Origin: Intestinimonas massiliensis (ex Afouda et al. 2020)
GTDB taxonomy: Bacteria > Bacillota > Clostridia > Oscillospirales > Oscillospiraceae
Direction of reading: 5' to 3'
DNA length: 64,000 nucleotides
NCBI RefSeq assembly: GCF_001244995.1
Contig: NZ_LN869529.1
Location: 785,264 to 849,263, forward strand
The notes below the pieces were generated by a model. That model was not told the DNA's origin and made no database searches. It saw nothing but the letters and a program-made list of their open reading frames with translations. Each line of letters begins with the position of its first letter. Position 1 is the stretch's first letter. Made by a program: the position numbers and the translations under genes. Shown piece after piece: positions 27,101-35,368 of this stretch.

Positions 27101-28314
27101 AACGGACCACCGGACAGCACCCCGGCGGCATGGTGGTCATCCCTCAGGACAAGGAGATCTACGATTTCTGCCCGGTGCAGCACCCGGCCGATGACACGGA
27201 TACCGACATTATCACCACCCATTTCGAATATCACTCCATGGAGTCCAATCTGCTCAAGCTGGACATGCTGGGCCACGATGATCCCTCCATGATCCGCATG
27301 ATGGAGGACCTCAGCGGCATGGATGCCAAGACCATCCCTCTGGACGATCCGGATACCCGGAGTATCTTCATCACCTCCAGGGCACTGGGGTACGAGGACG
27401 ACCCGGTTCTCGGCCCGACCGGAGCCACCGCCATCCCGGAGTTCGGTACCTCCTTCGTCCGGGGCATGCTGGAGGAGACTAAGCCCACCGAATTTGACAT
27501 TCTGGTGCGGCTGTCCGGTTTCTCTCACGGCACCGATGTGTGGCTGGGCAACGCCCGGGACCTGATCTTGTCCGGCACTGCTACCGTCGGCCAGGCCATC
27601 GGCTGCCGGGACGATATCATGCTCTATCTCATCTCCTGCGGCATGAAGGAAAAGCGGGCTTTCAAGATCATGGAGGCGGTCCGAAAGGGCAGGGGGCTTC
27701 CGGAAGGGGCCGAGGACGAGATGAAGGAGCATGGCGTACCCGACTGGTACATCGGCTCCTGCAAAAAGATCGCCTATCTGTTCCCGAAGGCCCACGCCGT
27801 GGCCTATGTGATGATGGCCTTCCGCATCGCCTGGTTCAAGGTCCACGATCCACTTGTGTTCTATGCGGCTTACTTCTCCATCCGGGCCAAGGCCTTTGAC
27901 GCCACCGTCATGTGTCTGGGGATGGACCGGGTCAAGGCAAAGATGAACGAAATTCGGGCCAAGGACAAGGACGCCTCCGCCGTGGAACAGGACATGCTGA
28001 CCACCCTGGAGGTGGTCTATGAATTCTATCTGCGCGGCTACACCTTTGATCAGATGGACCTGTACCGCTCCGATGCAGTGCGGTTCCAGGTGGACCGGGA
28101 GCGGAAGGCGCTCATTCCTCCGTTCATGGCCATCCCCGGCCTGGGGGAGACAGCGGCGGTTTCCATTGTGGAGCAGCGCAAGGGGAAGCAGTACCTCTCG
28201 GTGGAGGAGTTCTCCGCCGACTGTCCCAAGGTGACCAAGGCCCACATTGAGCTGCTCCGGACCTGCGGCGCCCTGGGCAATCTGCCGGAGACCAGTCAGA
28301 TGACCCTGTTTTGA
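24136..28314 (+). CDS. polC: DNA polymerase III alpha subunit, PolC type
   Basis: The main replicative polymerase of low-GC-type Gram-positives, with built-in proofreading. The 1392-residue order is: N-terminal domain with a Pro-rich linker near 80-120; OB fold near 155-265; PHP part 1 with LHLHTRMSVMDA near 277; DEDD exonuclease with FDLETTG near 367, HNAGFDVGF near 450 and HRATDDAS near 510; PHP part 2; polymerase core with SRGSVGSS near 835 and PDIDLNFSGEYQ near 917; zinc-type CPNC/CPVC pairs between; HhH region and a final TLF. AGGAG precedes the ATG. Confidence 0.98.
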   Translation: MPEQKKIPILVLFSAWKPSEDLRPLLTDMLVTGAVIDRQQRCIQAEIQCAQCPDDVRRALLERELAAAYGVQRVTLRFQTPAAEPLPPPEPPKLPVSAERKPLPTDEAAPPEAVPPESEDPMEVFRRTERIRQAALKKIKPAAHTEKRGGREGPKEKLIYGRMVKKFPAIAMNDITLDSEMVTIEGDVFATDHLEMKKRGAWIVRFDITDQTNSIRVAKFLVGDEGKELAGAIREGQRLVVQGRVSPYQGELQIEPTGIAEGTRTVRQDKAEGEKRVELHLHTRMSVMDATTDIKEVIKRAAAWGHPAIAITDHGVCHDFPTAYSAAKKAGIKMIFGVEAYFQNDVDDMPTVRGTMDVPFSGEYVCFDLETTGLDAQRDVITEIGAVVLKNGQVTDEIFSTFVDPERPMNPEIIRLTGITDEMVKGAPKQAEAIRQFLAFVNGRPLAAHNAGFDVGFLSEGCRRCGIPFEATAVDTLPLAQALLPHLSKHKLDVVADHLGLPAFHHHRATDDASTVAYMLVPFFKRLEEEHDIHSLGPINHWVAGQNQARKGKRRARHLIVLARNQTGLRNLYKLVSKAHLEHFQRKQYPVMPKSLIDENREGLLMGSACEAGELFQAVVRHSSWAELKRIASWYDYLEIQPLSNNAYMLRPDKNGKTIARDREELRNFNRTVVELAHELGKPVVATGDVHFLDPEDEIYRHVLLATKGFEDADAPNPLYFRTTDEMLEEFSYLGAETAREVVIDNPQLIAAWCGDLSPLPNGLFAPKLEDSEGELKRLVWGKAKRLYGEEPPQIVVDRINAELGDILMRHYDVIYMSAQKLVQDSLDHGYLVGSRGSVGSSIVAFLSGITEVNALPPHYRCPNCKHSDFEAAKEGGWGCGADMPDAVCPVCGTPYEKDGFNIPFETFLGFGGDKVPDIDLNFSGEYQSSAHRHTFELFGETHVFRAGTIGTVAEKTAFGYVKKYLEERGKTATKAEMLRLAKGCTGVKRTTGQHPGGMVVIPQDKEIYDFCPVQHPADDTDTDIITTHFEYHSMESNLLKLDMLGHDDPSMIRMMEDLSGMDAKTIPLDDPDTRSIFITSRALGYEDDPVLGPTGATAIPEFGTSFVRGMLEETKPTEFDILVRLSGFSHGTDVWLGNARDLILSGTATVGQAIGCRDDIMLYLISCGMKEKRAFKIMEAVRKGRGLPEGAEDEMKEHGVPDWYIGSCKKIAYLFPKAHAVAYVMMAFRIAWFKVHDPLVFYAAYFSIRAKAFDATVMCLGMDRVKAKMNEIRAKDKDASAVEQDMLTTLEVVYEFYLRGYTFDQMDLYRSDAVRFQVDRERKALIPPFMAIPGLGETAAVSIVEQRKGKQYLSVEEFSADCPKVTKAHIELLRTCGALGNLPETSQMTLF

Positions 28315-28369
28315 ACCCTGTCTGTCTATTTTGAACAAGGTGGGGGCCATAAGTCAGGCCGGATTCCTC

Positions 28370-28398
28370 TTGACTTTAGCATAGTAGCGTGATAGTAT
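28370..28398 (+). promoter_or_regulatory. Sigma-A promoter of the his operon
   Basis: TTGACT (28370-28375), 17-base spacer, TAGTAT (28393-28398). The leader to hisZ is only about 30 bases, too short for a T-box or attenuator. Confidence 0.75.
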
Positions 28399-28433
28399 AT
28401 AAAAGCAAATTGGAGAAAGGTGGGGAATTCCCT

Positions 28434-29603
28434 TTGCGCTATACGATCCATACGCCCGAGGGGACCCGGGACCGGCTGTTTTCTGAGTGCCGGGAGCGGC
28501 GGCAGGTGCAGAGCGCCCTGACCAAGCTGTTTCAGTGCCGGGGTTATGCCGAGATTTCCACCCCGGAGGTGGAGTTTTACGACTTATTTCTTCAGTCAGG
28601 CAACCCCATGCCCCAGGAGAGCATGCTGAAGATCATCGACCGGTCGGGCAAGATCATGGTGATGCGCCCCGACTGCACAACCCCCATCGCCCGGGTGGCC
28701 GCCACCAAGCTGAAGGCGGTGCCGCTGCCCCAGCGGCTCTACTACGACCAGACGGTGTTTCGCTCCGGCCAGGAGCACAAGGGCGGCAGCAGTGAGATTG
28801 CACAGTGCGGGGTGGAACTCATCGGCGCGGCTGGACAAAAGGCCGACCTGGAGATGATCGCCATGGCGGTGGATGCCCTGCGGGCCTGCGGAGTGGAGAG
28901 ATTCCATATCGAGCTGGGACATGTGGGGTTTTTCCGGGACTTGGCGGGCCGGATGGATATGCCCTCTGAGACGGTGGAGCAGATGCGCGCCCTCATCGAG
29001 GGAAAGAATTTTGCCGCCCTCAACGACCTGCTGGAGCCCTATGCGGGACAGGGGGCCTGCGCCGCTTTGAAGCGCTTGTCCAGGCTGTTCGGCGGGGCCG
29101 AAGTGCTGGACGAGGCCGAGACCCTCGCCGGGGGCAGCAGCGCCTTGAACTATCTGCGGCGGCTGTATACCGAGCTTTCGGCGGCGGGCTATGGCGGTTA
29201 TCTCCGCTTTGACCTGGGCCTTGTCCATCAAATCGACTATTACACCGGCGTGGTTTTCCGGGGCTACGTGGAGGGAGCGGGGGACGCCGTCCTTTCGGGC
29301 GGGCGCTATGACAAGCTGGTGGAGGCTTTCGGCCGCACTGCTCCGGCCACCGGATTTGCGGTGGACGTGGACGCGGTGGCGGGCTGTCTGCCGCCCCGGG
29401 AGCTCCCGAAGGTGGGCCTGCTGGTCCATTTTGAGCGCGGGGAACTGGCCCGCGCCTGGAAGGCCGTGGACGACCGTGCGGCGGGGACTTGTGAGCTGTC
29501 TCCCTGCGAAACGCTGGAGCAGACGCTGGAGCTGGCCCGTGAAAAGGGCGCGGACCGTGTGCTGGTGCTGGATGGAGACGGGGAAAGGCTGGTGGAGGTA
29601 TGA
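28434..29603 (+). CDS. hisZ: ATP phosphoribosyltransferase regulatory subunit
   Basis: Histidyl-tRNA-synthetase paralogue that partners short HisG to form the first enzyme of histidine synthesis and confers feedback control. I place the start at TTG 28434: AGGTGGGG lies 9 bases upstream, and the frame's earlier start at 28389 falls between the -35 and -10 boxes. The 389 residues include MRPDCTTPIARVAATKL, LYYDQTVFRSGQ and YYTGVVFRGYVEGAG from the class II synthetase core; no anticodon-binding domain is evident. It overlaps hisG by 4 bases. Confidence 0.93.
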   Translation: MRYTIHTPEGTRDRLFSECRERRQVQSALTKLFQCRGYAEISTPEVEFYDLFLQSGNPMPQESMLKIIDRSGKIMVMRPDCTTPIARVAATKLKAVPLPQRLYYDQTVFRSGQEHKGGSSEIAQCGVELIGAAGQKADLEMIAMAVDALRACGVERFHIELGHVGFFRDLAGRMDMPSETVEQMRALIEGKNFAALNDLLEPYAGQGACAALKRLSRLFGGAEVLDEAETLAGGSSALNYLRRLYTELSAAGYGGYLRFDLGLVHQIDYYTGVVFRGYVEGAGDAVLSGGRYDKLVEAFGRTAPATGFAVDVDAVAGCLPPRELPKVGLLVHFERGELARAWKAVDDRAAGTCELSPCETLEQTLELAREKGADRVLVLDGDGERLVEV

Positions 29604-30241
29604 GCCAGAGACTGCGAATCGCCCTGACCAAGGGCCGGCTCCAGGAGAAATCGGTGGAGCTGTTTGAGGCCATGGGTCTGGATTGCTCACCCATCCAGTC
29701 GCCCGGCCGGCGGCTGGTCCACGCCATTCCCAACTATCCTCTGGATGCGGTGCTGGCCAAGGCCCCGGACGTAATCACCTACGTGGAGCACGGAGTCTGT
29801 GATTTGGGTATTGTGGGTAAGGATACCATTTTGGAGCAGGGCCGCTCCTTCTATGAGGTGCTGGACCTGGGCTTCGGTAAGTGCCGGTTTGCCCTGGCGG
29901 TAAAACAGGGGAGTGATTTTTACGGCACCTATAAGACCCGGCGCATCGCCACCAAATACCCCAACGTGGCCCGTACCTTCTTTGAGAAGAAGGGTATGGA
30001 CGTGGATATCATCAAGATCGAGGGCTCGGTGGAGCTGGCCCCCATCCTGGAGTTGGCCGACGCTATTGTGGACATCGTGGAGACCGGGGCGACTCTGCGG
30101 GAAAATGGTCTGGTGCCCATTGAGGACGTGGCGCAGGTTAGCGCCCGGCTGATTGTCAATCCAGCCAGTATGAAGCTCCATAAGACGGAGCTCACCGACT
30201 TTATAAACCGCTGTGAACGGGAATTGGAGTGTCGCGTATGA
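29600..30241 (+). CDS. hisG: ATP phosphoribosyltransferase, short form
   Basis: Catalyses ATP plus PRPP to phosphoribosyl-ATP. At 213 residues it is the short form that lacks the C-terminal histidine-binding domain and needs HisZ, the gene just upstream. Motifs are RIALTKGRLQEKSVELFEAM, VEHGVCDLGIVGKD, and DIVETGATLRENGL (the PRPP-binding ETG). Start and stop codons overlap hisZ and hisD by four bases each, giving tight translational coupling. Confidence 0.97.
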   Translation: MSQRLRIALTKGRLQEKSVELFEAMGLDCSPIQSPGRRLVHAIPNYPLDAVLAKAPDVITYVEHGVCDLGIVGKDTILEQGRSFYEVLDLGFGKCRFALAVKQGSDFYGTYKTRRIATKYPNVARTFFEKKGMDVDIIKIEGSVELAPILELADAIVDIVETGATLRENGLVPIEDVAQVSARLIVNPASMKLHKTELTDFINRCERELECRV

Positions 30242-31512
30242 TACAGATCATCCAGGCTGACGGGAGGGCAGAACAGGCCCGTATCGCGGCGATGCGAGCC
30301 CGGGCGGCAGAGGTGGGCGCGGATATCGAAGAAGCTGTCTCTGCTGTGATAAGAGCTGTAAAGGAAAAGGGCCTTTCGGCTGTAGAGGCGTATTCCCTCA
30401 AGTTTGACGGCAAAATTCCCTATGAGATTCCCCGTGAGGAGCTGGAGGCCGCCTATGACCGCTGTCCGGATGAGCTGATTGCCGCCATGGAGCGCGCGGC
30501 GGCCAACATCCGGGACTACAATGAAAAGCTGCTGGTCCAGAGCATGGAGTGGACCTCCCCGGACGGCGGGACGGTGGGCCGGGTAGTCCGGGGCCTGACT
30601 CGGGTGGGGCTCTATGTGCCCGGCGGCACGGCGGCCTACCCGTCCTCAGTCCTGATGAACGCGGTCCCCGCCAAGGTAGCGGGGGTCGAGGAATTGATCA
30701 TGGTGACCCCTCCCACTGAAAATCTGAACGACGCTGTGCTGGCCGCCGCCAAAATTGCCGGAGTGGATCGGGTCATCGCCGTGGGCGGAGCCCAGGCCAT
30801 TGCGGCCTTGACCTTTGGGGCCGGCTTCATTCCAAAGGTGGATAAGCTGGTGGGGCCGGGCAATGCTTTTGTGGCCACCGCCAAGCGGTTGGCCTATGGC
30901 AAGGTGGATATTGATATGGTGGCGGGGCCCTCCGAGGTGCTTGTGATAGCCGATGAGACCGCCAACCCCGCCTATGTGGCCGCCGACCTCCTGAGCCAGG
31001 CCGAGCATGACCGCCTGGCCTCTGCCGTCCTTCTGACCACCAGTATGGAGCTGGCTCGGGCGGTGGACGCTGAGATCGTCCGTCAGGCCGGCTATCTGAG
31101 CCGTTCGGACATTATGGAGGCTTCACTGCGGGACTTTGGCTGCGCCATTGTCTGCGACAGCCTGGAGCAAGCAATTTCCCTTGCCAATGAGATTGCTCCG
31201 GAGCATCTGGAGATCGTGACCGAGGACCCCAGGGCGGTGCTGCCTGAAATTCGAAACGCCGGCGCGGTCTTTCTGGGAGAATGGTCACCCGAGCCCCTGG
31301 GGGACTACCTGGCGGGCCCCAGTCACGTGCTCCCCACTTCCGGTACGGCCCGCTTCTTTTCTCCCCTGTCTGTGGATAGCTTCCTTAAGACCATGAGCAT
31401 CGTAGCGTACAGCCGCGATACCCTGGCCCCGATCCGGGAGCAGGTGGTGGCCATGGCGGAGGCGGAGCATCTGACCGCCCACGCCAATTCCATTCGTGTG
31501 CGGTTTGAATAG
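30238..31512 (+). CDS. hisD: Histidinol dehydrogenase
   Basis: Zinc enzyme that oxidises histidinol to histidine in two NAD-dependent steps. I take the ATG at 30238, which overlaps the hisG stop; a GTG three codons upstream lies inside hisG. The 424 residues show VGLYVPGGTAAYPSSVLMNA, VGGAQAIAALTFGAG, VDKLVGPGNAFV and DMVAGPSEVLVIAD, then AEHDRLASAVL and EIAPEHLEI. It is the third gene of the his operon. Confidence 0.97.
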   Translation: MIQIIQADGRAEQARIAAMRARAAEVGADIEEAVSAVIRAVKEKGLSAVEAYSLKFDGKIPYEIPREELEAAYDRCPDELIAAMERAAANIRDYNEKLLVQSMEWTSPDGGTVGRVVRGLTRVGLYVPGGTAAYPSSVLMNAVPAKVAGVEELIMVTPPTENLNDAVLAAAKIAGVDRVIAVGGAQAIAALTFGAGFIPKVDKLVGPGNAFVATAKRLAYGKVDIDMVAGPSEVLVIADETANPAYVAADLLSQAEHDRLASAVLLTTSMELARAVDAEIVRQAGYLSRSDIMEASLRDFGCAIVCDSLEQAISLANEIAPEHLEIVTEDPRAVLPEIRNAGAVFLGEWSPEPLGDYLAGPSHVLPTSGTARFFSPLSVDSFLKTMSIVAYSRDTLAPIREQVVAMAEAEHLTAHANSIRVRFE

Positions 31513-31522
31513 GAGGGAAGGC

Positions 31523-32101
31523 ATGGAGAGAATTTCCAATATTTCCCGGGAAACCAAGGAGACCCGGATTCAAGCGGCCCTGTGGCTGTCCGGCGGCCCG
31601 GTCAAGATCGACACGGGGATCGGTTTTTTTGACCACATGCTGCACGCCTGGGCTTTCTATGCAGGCTTCGGGCTGACTCTGACGGCGAAGGGCGATCTGG
31701 AGGTGGACGGCCACCATACCGTGGAGGACACCGGTATCGTACTGGGACAGGCCCTGCGGGAGGCGCTGGGAGACAAGGTGGGGATCCGCCGGTTTGGGAG
31801 CGCCTATGTACCTATGGACGAAGCGCTGGCCTTCACGACTTTGGACTTCTCTGGACGGCCTTTCCTGGTCTATGAGGCAGATATGCCACAGGCCCGGATG
31901 GGCGCGTATGACGCCTGCCTGACGGAGGAGTTTATGCGGGCCCTGGCAATGAACAGCGGGCTGACCCTGCATATGCGGGCCCAGTATGGCCGGAACGCCC
32001 ACCACATCACGGAGGCCCTTTTCAAATCTTTGGGGCTGGCCATGAAAGACGCCGTCAAGATGGAGGGGACCGGAGTCACCTCCACCAAAGGAGTTCTGTG
32101 A
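31523..32101 (+). CDS. hisB: Imidazoleglycerol-phosphate dehydratase
   Basis: Manganese-dependent dehydratase of histidine synthesis, monofunctional (192 residues, no phosphatase domain). The start is ATG 31523 after AGGAGGGAAGG. The two metal-binding repeats are visible as GFFDHMLHAW with DGHHTVEDTGI, and RAQYGRNAHHITEALFK. The histidinol-phosphatase step must be done by another protein not in this window. It ends at the hisH start region. Confidence 0.97.
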   Translation: MERISNISRETKETRIQAALWLSGGPVKIDTGIGFFDHMLHAWAFYAGFGLTLTAKGDLEVDGHHTVEDTGIVLGQALREALGDKVGIRRFGSAYVPMDEALAFTTLDFSGRPFLVYEADMPQARMGAYDACLTEEFMRALAMNSGLTLHMRAQYGRNAHHITEALFKSLGLAMKDAVKMEGTGVTSTKGVL

Positions 32102-32103
32102 GG

Positions 32104-32715
32104 ATGAATCACTTTACAGCCATTTTGGATTACGGCGTTGGAAATCTGAAAAGCGTCACCAATGCCATGCGCTATCTGGGATTTGATACCCGCATCACCA
32201 GTGATCCGGCAGAATTGGAGCGGGCGGATGCCATCATACTGCCCGGGGTGGGGGCCTTTCCCGATGCGGCGGAGAAACTTCGTGTTCCCGGCCTGGACAA
32301 GACGCTGCTGACCCAGGCGGAGAAAAAACCCATTCTGGGCATCTGTCTGGGGATGCAGCTCCTGTTCGACCGGGGAGAGGAGATCCGTCCCTGTGCGGGG
32401 CTTGGACTGGTCCACGGCAGTGTGAGGCGGCTCGAGACCGACCGAAAGCTGCCGCACATCGGCTGGAACAGCCTGGCCTTCCAGAACCATTCCCCTCTGT
32501 TCCGTGGATTGGACGACGGTGTATACGTCTATTTCGTACACACCTTCTGCGGCGTGGCCGACAGGGAATCCGACGTCATCGCCCGCACGGAGTACGGCCC
32601 TTCCGTGGTGGCGGCGGTGTCCTGCGGCAACGTCTACGGCTGCCAATTCCATCCGGAAAAAAGCGGTGAGACCGGCTTGGTCATCCTGAAAAACTTTGGG
32701 GAGCTGAACAAATGA
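32104..32715 (+). CDS. hisH: Imidazole glycerol phosphate synthase, glutaminase subunit
   Basis: Class I glutamine amidotransferase that feeds ammonia to HisF. The 203-residue protein has ILDYGVGNLKSV at the N-terminus, the oxyanion strand PGVGAFPDA, the nucleophile elbow GICLGMQLLFD and the catalytic His/Glu in CQFHPEKSG. Either the GTG at 32098 (overlapping the hisB stop) or the ATG at 32104 could be the start; AAAGGAG is 4 or 10 bases away, respectively. It overlaps hisA by four bases. Confidence 0.95.
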   Translation: MNHFTAILDYGVGNLKSVTNAMRYLGFDTRITSDPAELERADAIILPGVGAFPDAAEKLRVPGLDKTLLTQAEKKPILGICLGMQLLFDRGEEIRPCAGLGLVHGSVRRLETDRKLPHIGWNSLAFQNHSPLFRGLDDGVYVYFVHTFCGVADRESDVIARTEYGPSVVAAVSCGNVYGCQFHPEKSGETGLVILKNFGELNK

Positions 32716-33434
32716 TACTTTTGCCTGCCATTGATATGAAGGACGGGCGGTGTGTCCGCCTGAAAAAAGGGGAGTTCCACACAGTCCATCAGGTGGCCAA
32801 CAGTGCGCTGGAGACCGCCCGGCGGTTCGCTGAGGCGGGGGCTCAATGGGTCCACATGGTGGATCTGGACGGGGCCCGCGACGGTGTGCGGGCCAATTTT
32901 CCCCTGATCTATGAGGTCATCCAGCAGTCTGGTCTCCGCGTGGAGCTGGGGGGCGGCGTAAAGTCGATCCCCGATGTCATCACCATCGTGGAGGCGGGTG
33001 CCGCCCGGGCGGTCATCGGCTCTGCCGCCGTCACCGACCCGGCGGTCTTGGATTACGCCGTAAACTGGAAGCCGGAGCAGATCGCCGTGGGCATTGACTG
33101 CCTGAACGGCAAGGTCCGCACGGCGGGTTGGGAACAGGACTCCGGCCTGGATTATTTGGAGTTCGCCCGGCAGGTGGAGGCAAAGGGTGTAAAGACGATT
33201 ATCTTTACGGATATTGCAACAGATGGGATGCTGTCCGGTCCTTCCTTTCAGCAGTTGGAGGCTCTGCAGAAGACCGTGCCATGCAACATCGTGGCCTCCG
33301 GCGGAGTCGCCACCCTGGATGATGTGAAGCGGCTGCGAGACATGGGCCTGTATGGGGCCATCATCGGCAAGGCCTACTATGCTGGGACGCTGGACCTGCC
33401 CCAGGCCGTGAAGGAGGCGGGGCCCCAATGCTAG
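32712..33434 (+). CDS. hisA: Phosphoribosylformimino-5-aminoimidazole carboxamide ribotide isomerase
   Basis: TIM-barrel isomerase (ProFAR isomerase). The 240-residue protein has the N-terminal catalytic Asp in [24 protein letters not shown], the phosphate loops ELGGGVKS and AVIGSAAV, and the second acidic residue in [11 protein letters not shown]. The sequence ends in GPQC, running into the hisF ATG with a 7-base overlap. Confidence 0.97.
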   Translation: MILLPAIDMKDGRCVRLKKGEFHTVHQVANSALETARRFAEAGAQWVHMVDLDGARDGVRANFPLIYEVIQQSGLRVELGGGVKSIPDVITIVEAGAARAVIGSAAVTDPAVLDYAVNWKPEQIAVGIDCLNGKVRTAGWEQDSGLDYLEFARQVEAKGVKTIIFTDIATDGMLSGPSFQQLEALQKTVPCNIVASGGVATLDDVKRLRDMGLYGAIIGKAYYAGTLDLPQAVKEAGPQC

Positions 33435-34183
33435 CCAAGCGGATCATCCCCTGCCTGGATGTCCGGGACGGCCGGGTAGTCAAAGGGGTCAACTTCATTC
33501 ATATCTGGGACGCCGGCGATCCGGTGGAGCTGGCAAAATTTTATTCCGATCAGGGAGCGGATGAGATCGTCTTCCTGGACATCACGGCTACCAGCGATGA
33601 CCGGGATACCGTGGCGGACGTGGTGGAGCGGACGGCTGGTCAGGTCTTTGTGCCCCTCACCGTGGGAGGCGGCATCCGTACGCTGGAGGATTTCCAACGG
33701 CTGCTGCGGGCGGGGGCGGACAAGATCTCCGTCAACTCCGCGGCGGTGGCCGACCCCGGGCTGATCTCCAGGGCGGCGGAGCGGTTTGGTTCCCAGTGCG
33801 TGGTGCTGGCCATCGACGCCCGGAGCCGGGAGGACGGCAGCTATGAGGTAGTGGTGGCCGGCGGCCGAAAGCCCACCGGCATCGACGCGGTCTGGTGGGC
33901 GAAGGAGGGCGAGCGGCTGGGCGCGGGAGAGATCCTGCTGACCTCCATGGATGCCGACGGGACCAAGGGGGGCTTTGATCTGGCTATGACCGGGGCCGTG
34001 GCCCGGGCCGTCCATATCCCGGTCATCGCCTCCGGCGGCTGCGGCTCCCTGGCCCATTTTGCCCAGGTCTTTGAAGAGACGGACTGTGATGCGGCTTTGG
34101 CGGCCTCGCTGTTCCACTTCGGGGAGCTGACTGTGCCCCAGGTCAAAACCTATTTGAAAGGACGGGACATCCCGGTAAGGTGA
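33428..34183 (+). CDS. hisF: Imidazole glycerol phosphate synthase, cyclase subunit
   Basis: TIM-barrel cyclase that uses HisH-derived ammonia to form imidazole glycerol phosphate and AICAR. In its 251 residues the first catalytic Asp is in [18 protein letters not shown], followed by [30 protein letters not shown] and the second catalytic Asp in [15 protein letters not shown]. The segment after VKGVNF reads IHIWDAGDP where many bacteria have a shorter VNLRDAGDP-type loop; this is a minor variation. Confidence 0.97.
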   Translation: MLAKRIIPCLDVRDGRVVKGVNFIHIWDAGDPVELAKFYSDQGADEIVFLDITATSDDRDTVADVVERTAGQVFVPLTVGGGIRTLEDFQRLLRAGADKISVNSAAVADPGLISRAAERFGSQCVVLAIDARSREDGSYEVVVAGGRKPTGIDAVWWAKEGERLGAGEILLTSMDADGTKGGFDLAMTGAVARAVHIPVIASGGCGSLAHFAQVFEETDCDAALAASLFHFGELTVPQVKTYLKGRDIPVR

Positions 34184-34187
34184 GGTT

Positions 34188-34514
34188 ATGGAGCTGAATC
34201 AGCTATTTCAGAAATCGGACTTGATCCCGGTCATCATCCAGGATATAAACACCAGAGAGGTGCTGATGCTGGGCTTCACCAACCGGGAGGCGGTAGAGCG
34301 GACGCTCCAAACCAAGACCGCCTGGTTCTGGAGCCGCAGCCGTCAAAAGCTGTGGAACAAAGGGGAGACCTCGGGGCATTTTCTCCAGGTCAGAAAGGTG
34401 GTTGCCGACTGCGACACCGATACGCTGCTCTATCTCTGCACGCCGGACGGGCCCACCTGTCATACCGGAGCACAGAGCTGCTTTTTCAATGTGCTGATGG
34501 AGGAAAAAGAATGA
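34188..34514 (+). CDS. hisI: Phosphoribosyl-AMP cyclohydrolase
   Basis: Zinc-dependent hydrolase opening the adenine ring of phosphoribosyl-AMP. The 108-residue monofunctional form has VLMLGFTNREAVERTL, AWFWSRSRQKLWNKGETSG, and the metal ligands in VVADCDTDTLLYLC and GPTCHTG. GGTGAGG precedes the ATG. HisE is a separate gene starting at its stop codon, in contrast to the HisIE fusion of enteric bacteria. Confidence 0.97.
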   Translation: MELNQLFQKSDLIPVIIQDINTREVLMLGFTNREAVERTLQTKTAWFWSRSRQKLWNKGETSGHFLQVRKVVADCDTDTLLYLCTPDGPTCHTGAQSCFFNVLMEEKE

Positions 34515-34840
34515 AAGATACTGTATTACAGGACCTGTACGGCGTGATTCAGGGCCGGAAGGCCAATCCCCAGGAGGGCTCCTATACCTGCTATTTGTTT
34601 GAAGAGGGTCTGGATAAGATTCTGAAAAAAGTAGGAGAGGAGTGCGCAGAGACCATCATCGCCGCCAAGAACGGTGAGATGGGGGAGACTGTGGGGGAGA
34701 TCTCGGACCTCATCTATCATGTGCTGGTCATGATGGCGGATCAGAACATCCCGCTGAATGCGGTGCTGGAGGAACTGGACCGCCGCAGTCAGAAGATCGG
34801 CAACCTGAAGCAGTTCCACCAGACGGACCACGAGACCTGA
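34511..34840 (+). CDS. hisE: Phosphoribosyl-ATP pyrophosphohydrolase
   Basis: MazG-like all-alpha pyrophosphatase acting on phosphoribosyl-ATP. The 109-residue protein contains EGSYTCYLFEEGLDKILKKV, then GEECAETIIAAKN with the acidic metal-binding residues, and EISDLIYHVLVMM. The ATG overlaps the hisI stop by four bases. It is the last gene of the operon and is followed at once by a strong bidirectional terminator. Confidence 0.97.
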   Translation: MKDTVLQDLYGVIQGRKANPQEGSYTCYLFEEGLDKILKKVGEECAETIIAAKNGEMGETVGEISDLIYHVLVMMADQNIPLNAVLEELDRRSQKIGNLKQFHQTDHET

Positions 34841-34879
34841 AAAGGACCTCCGGAAGTGAAGCTTCCGGAGGTCCTTTTT
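34840..34879. terminator. Bidirectional terminator after hisE
   Basis: Seventeen-base-pair stem (34840-34856 with 34862-34878), TGAAG loop, T5 tail. Also placed to end the minus-strand YbaK-type gene. Confidence 0.93.
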
Positions 34880-34882
34880 GCA

Positions 34883-35368
34883 TCAGAACTCGGTCTCCTG
34901 CCAGCCCTTGCAGACGTCGATCCAGCCTGCGCTGCGAGCGAGCTGAGCCAACTCGCAGCAGGTCAGGCGCACAGCGGAGCTGGAGCTGCCGGCGGCGGGG
35001 TAGACGGTGTCAAACCGCTGGAGAGACACATCAAGGTAGGAGGTGACCCGATCCGGGTCCACGGCGAAGGGACAGACGCCGCCCACCGCATGCCCGGTGA
35101 AGTCCAGAGCCTGTTGCGGGGTCAGCATCTTGGCCTTGGTGTGGAACTGAGCCTTGTACTTCGAATTGTCGATTTTGGCGTCGCCGGCCGCCACGATAAG
35201 GACGCACCTGCCGTCCACCAGGAAGGAGAGGGTCTTGGCGATGCGGGCGGGCTCGCAGCCCACGGCCTGGGCGGCCAGATTCACGGTGGCGCTGGATACC
35301 CCAAACTCCCGGATGCGGTCCTCAAAGCCTGTTTCACGCAGGAACAGGCGTACCGTTTCAATGGACAT
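34883..35368 (-). CDS. YbaK/EbsC family aminoacyl-tRNA deacylase
   Basis: A 161-residue member of the YbaK/ProX/EbsC fold, which hydrolyses misacylated tRNAs (typically Cys-tRNA-Pro or Ala-tRNA-Pro). The start is ATG 35368, giving MSIETVRLFLRETGFEDRI, and overlaps the end of the hotdog gene by 11 bases. Motifs are ARIAKTLSFLVDGRCVLIVA with the conserved Lys, KMLTPQQALDFTGHAVGGVCPF and the C-terminal SSSAVRLTCCEL. The exact tRNA specificity cannot be read from the sequence. Confidence 0.9.
   Translation of the reverse strand: MSIETVRLFLRETGFEDRIREFGVSSATVNLAAQAVGCEPARIAKTLSFLVDGRCVLIVAAGDAKIDNSKYKAQFHTKAKMLTPQQALDFTGHAVGGVCPFAVDPDRVTSYLDVSLQRFDTVYPAAGSSSSAVRLTCCELAQLARSAGWIDVCKGWQETEF

Noticed and set aside
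25240-28350. 1036-codon open frame opposite polC
   Set aside because: Antisense shadow of polC with no ribosome binding site or family motif; long shadows are expected at this GC content.
28399-28433. T-box or histidine attenuator before hisZ
   Set aside because: Only about 30 bases of leader remain after the promoter; no specifier loop or terminator hairpin fits.
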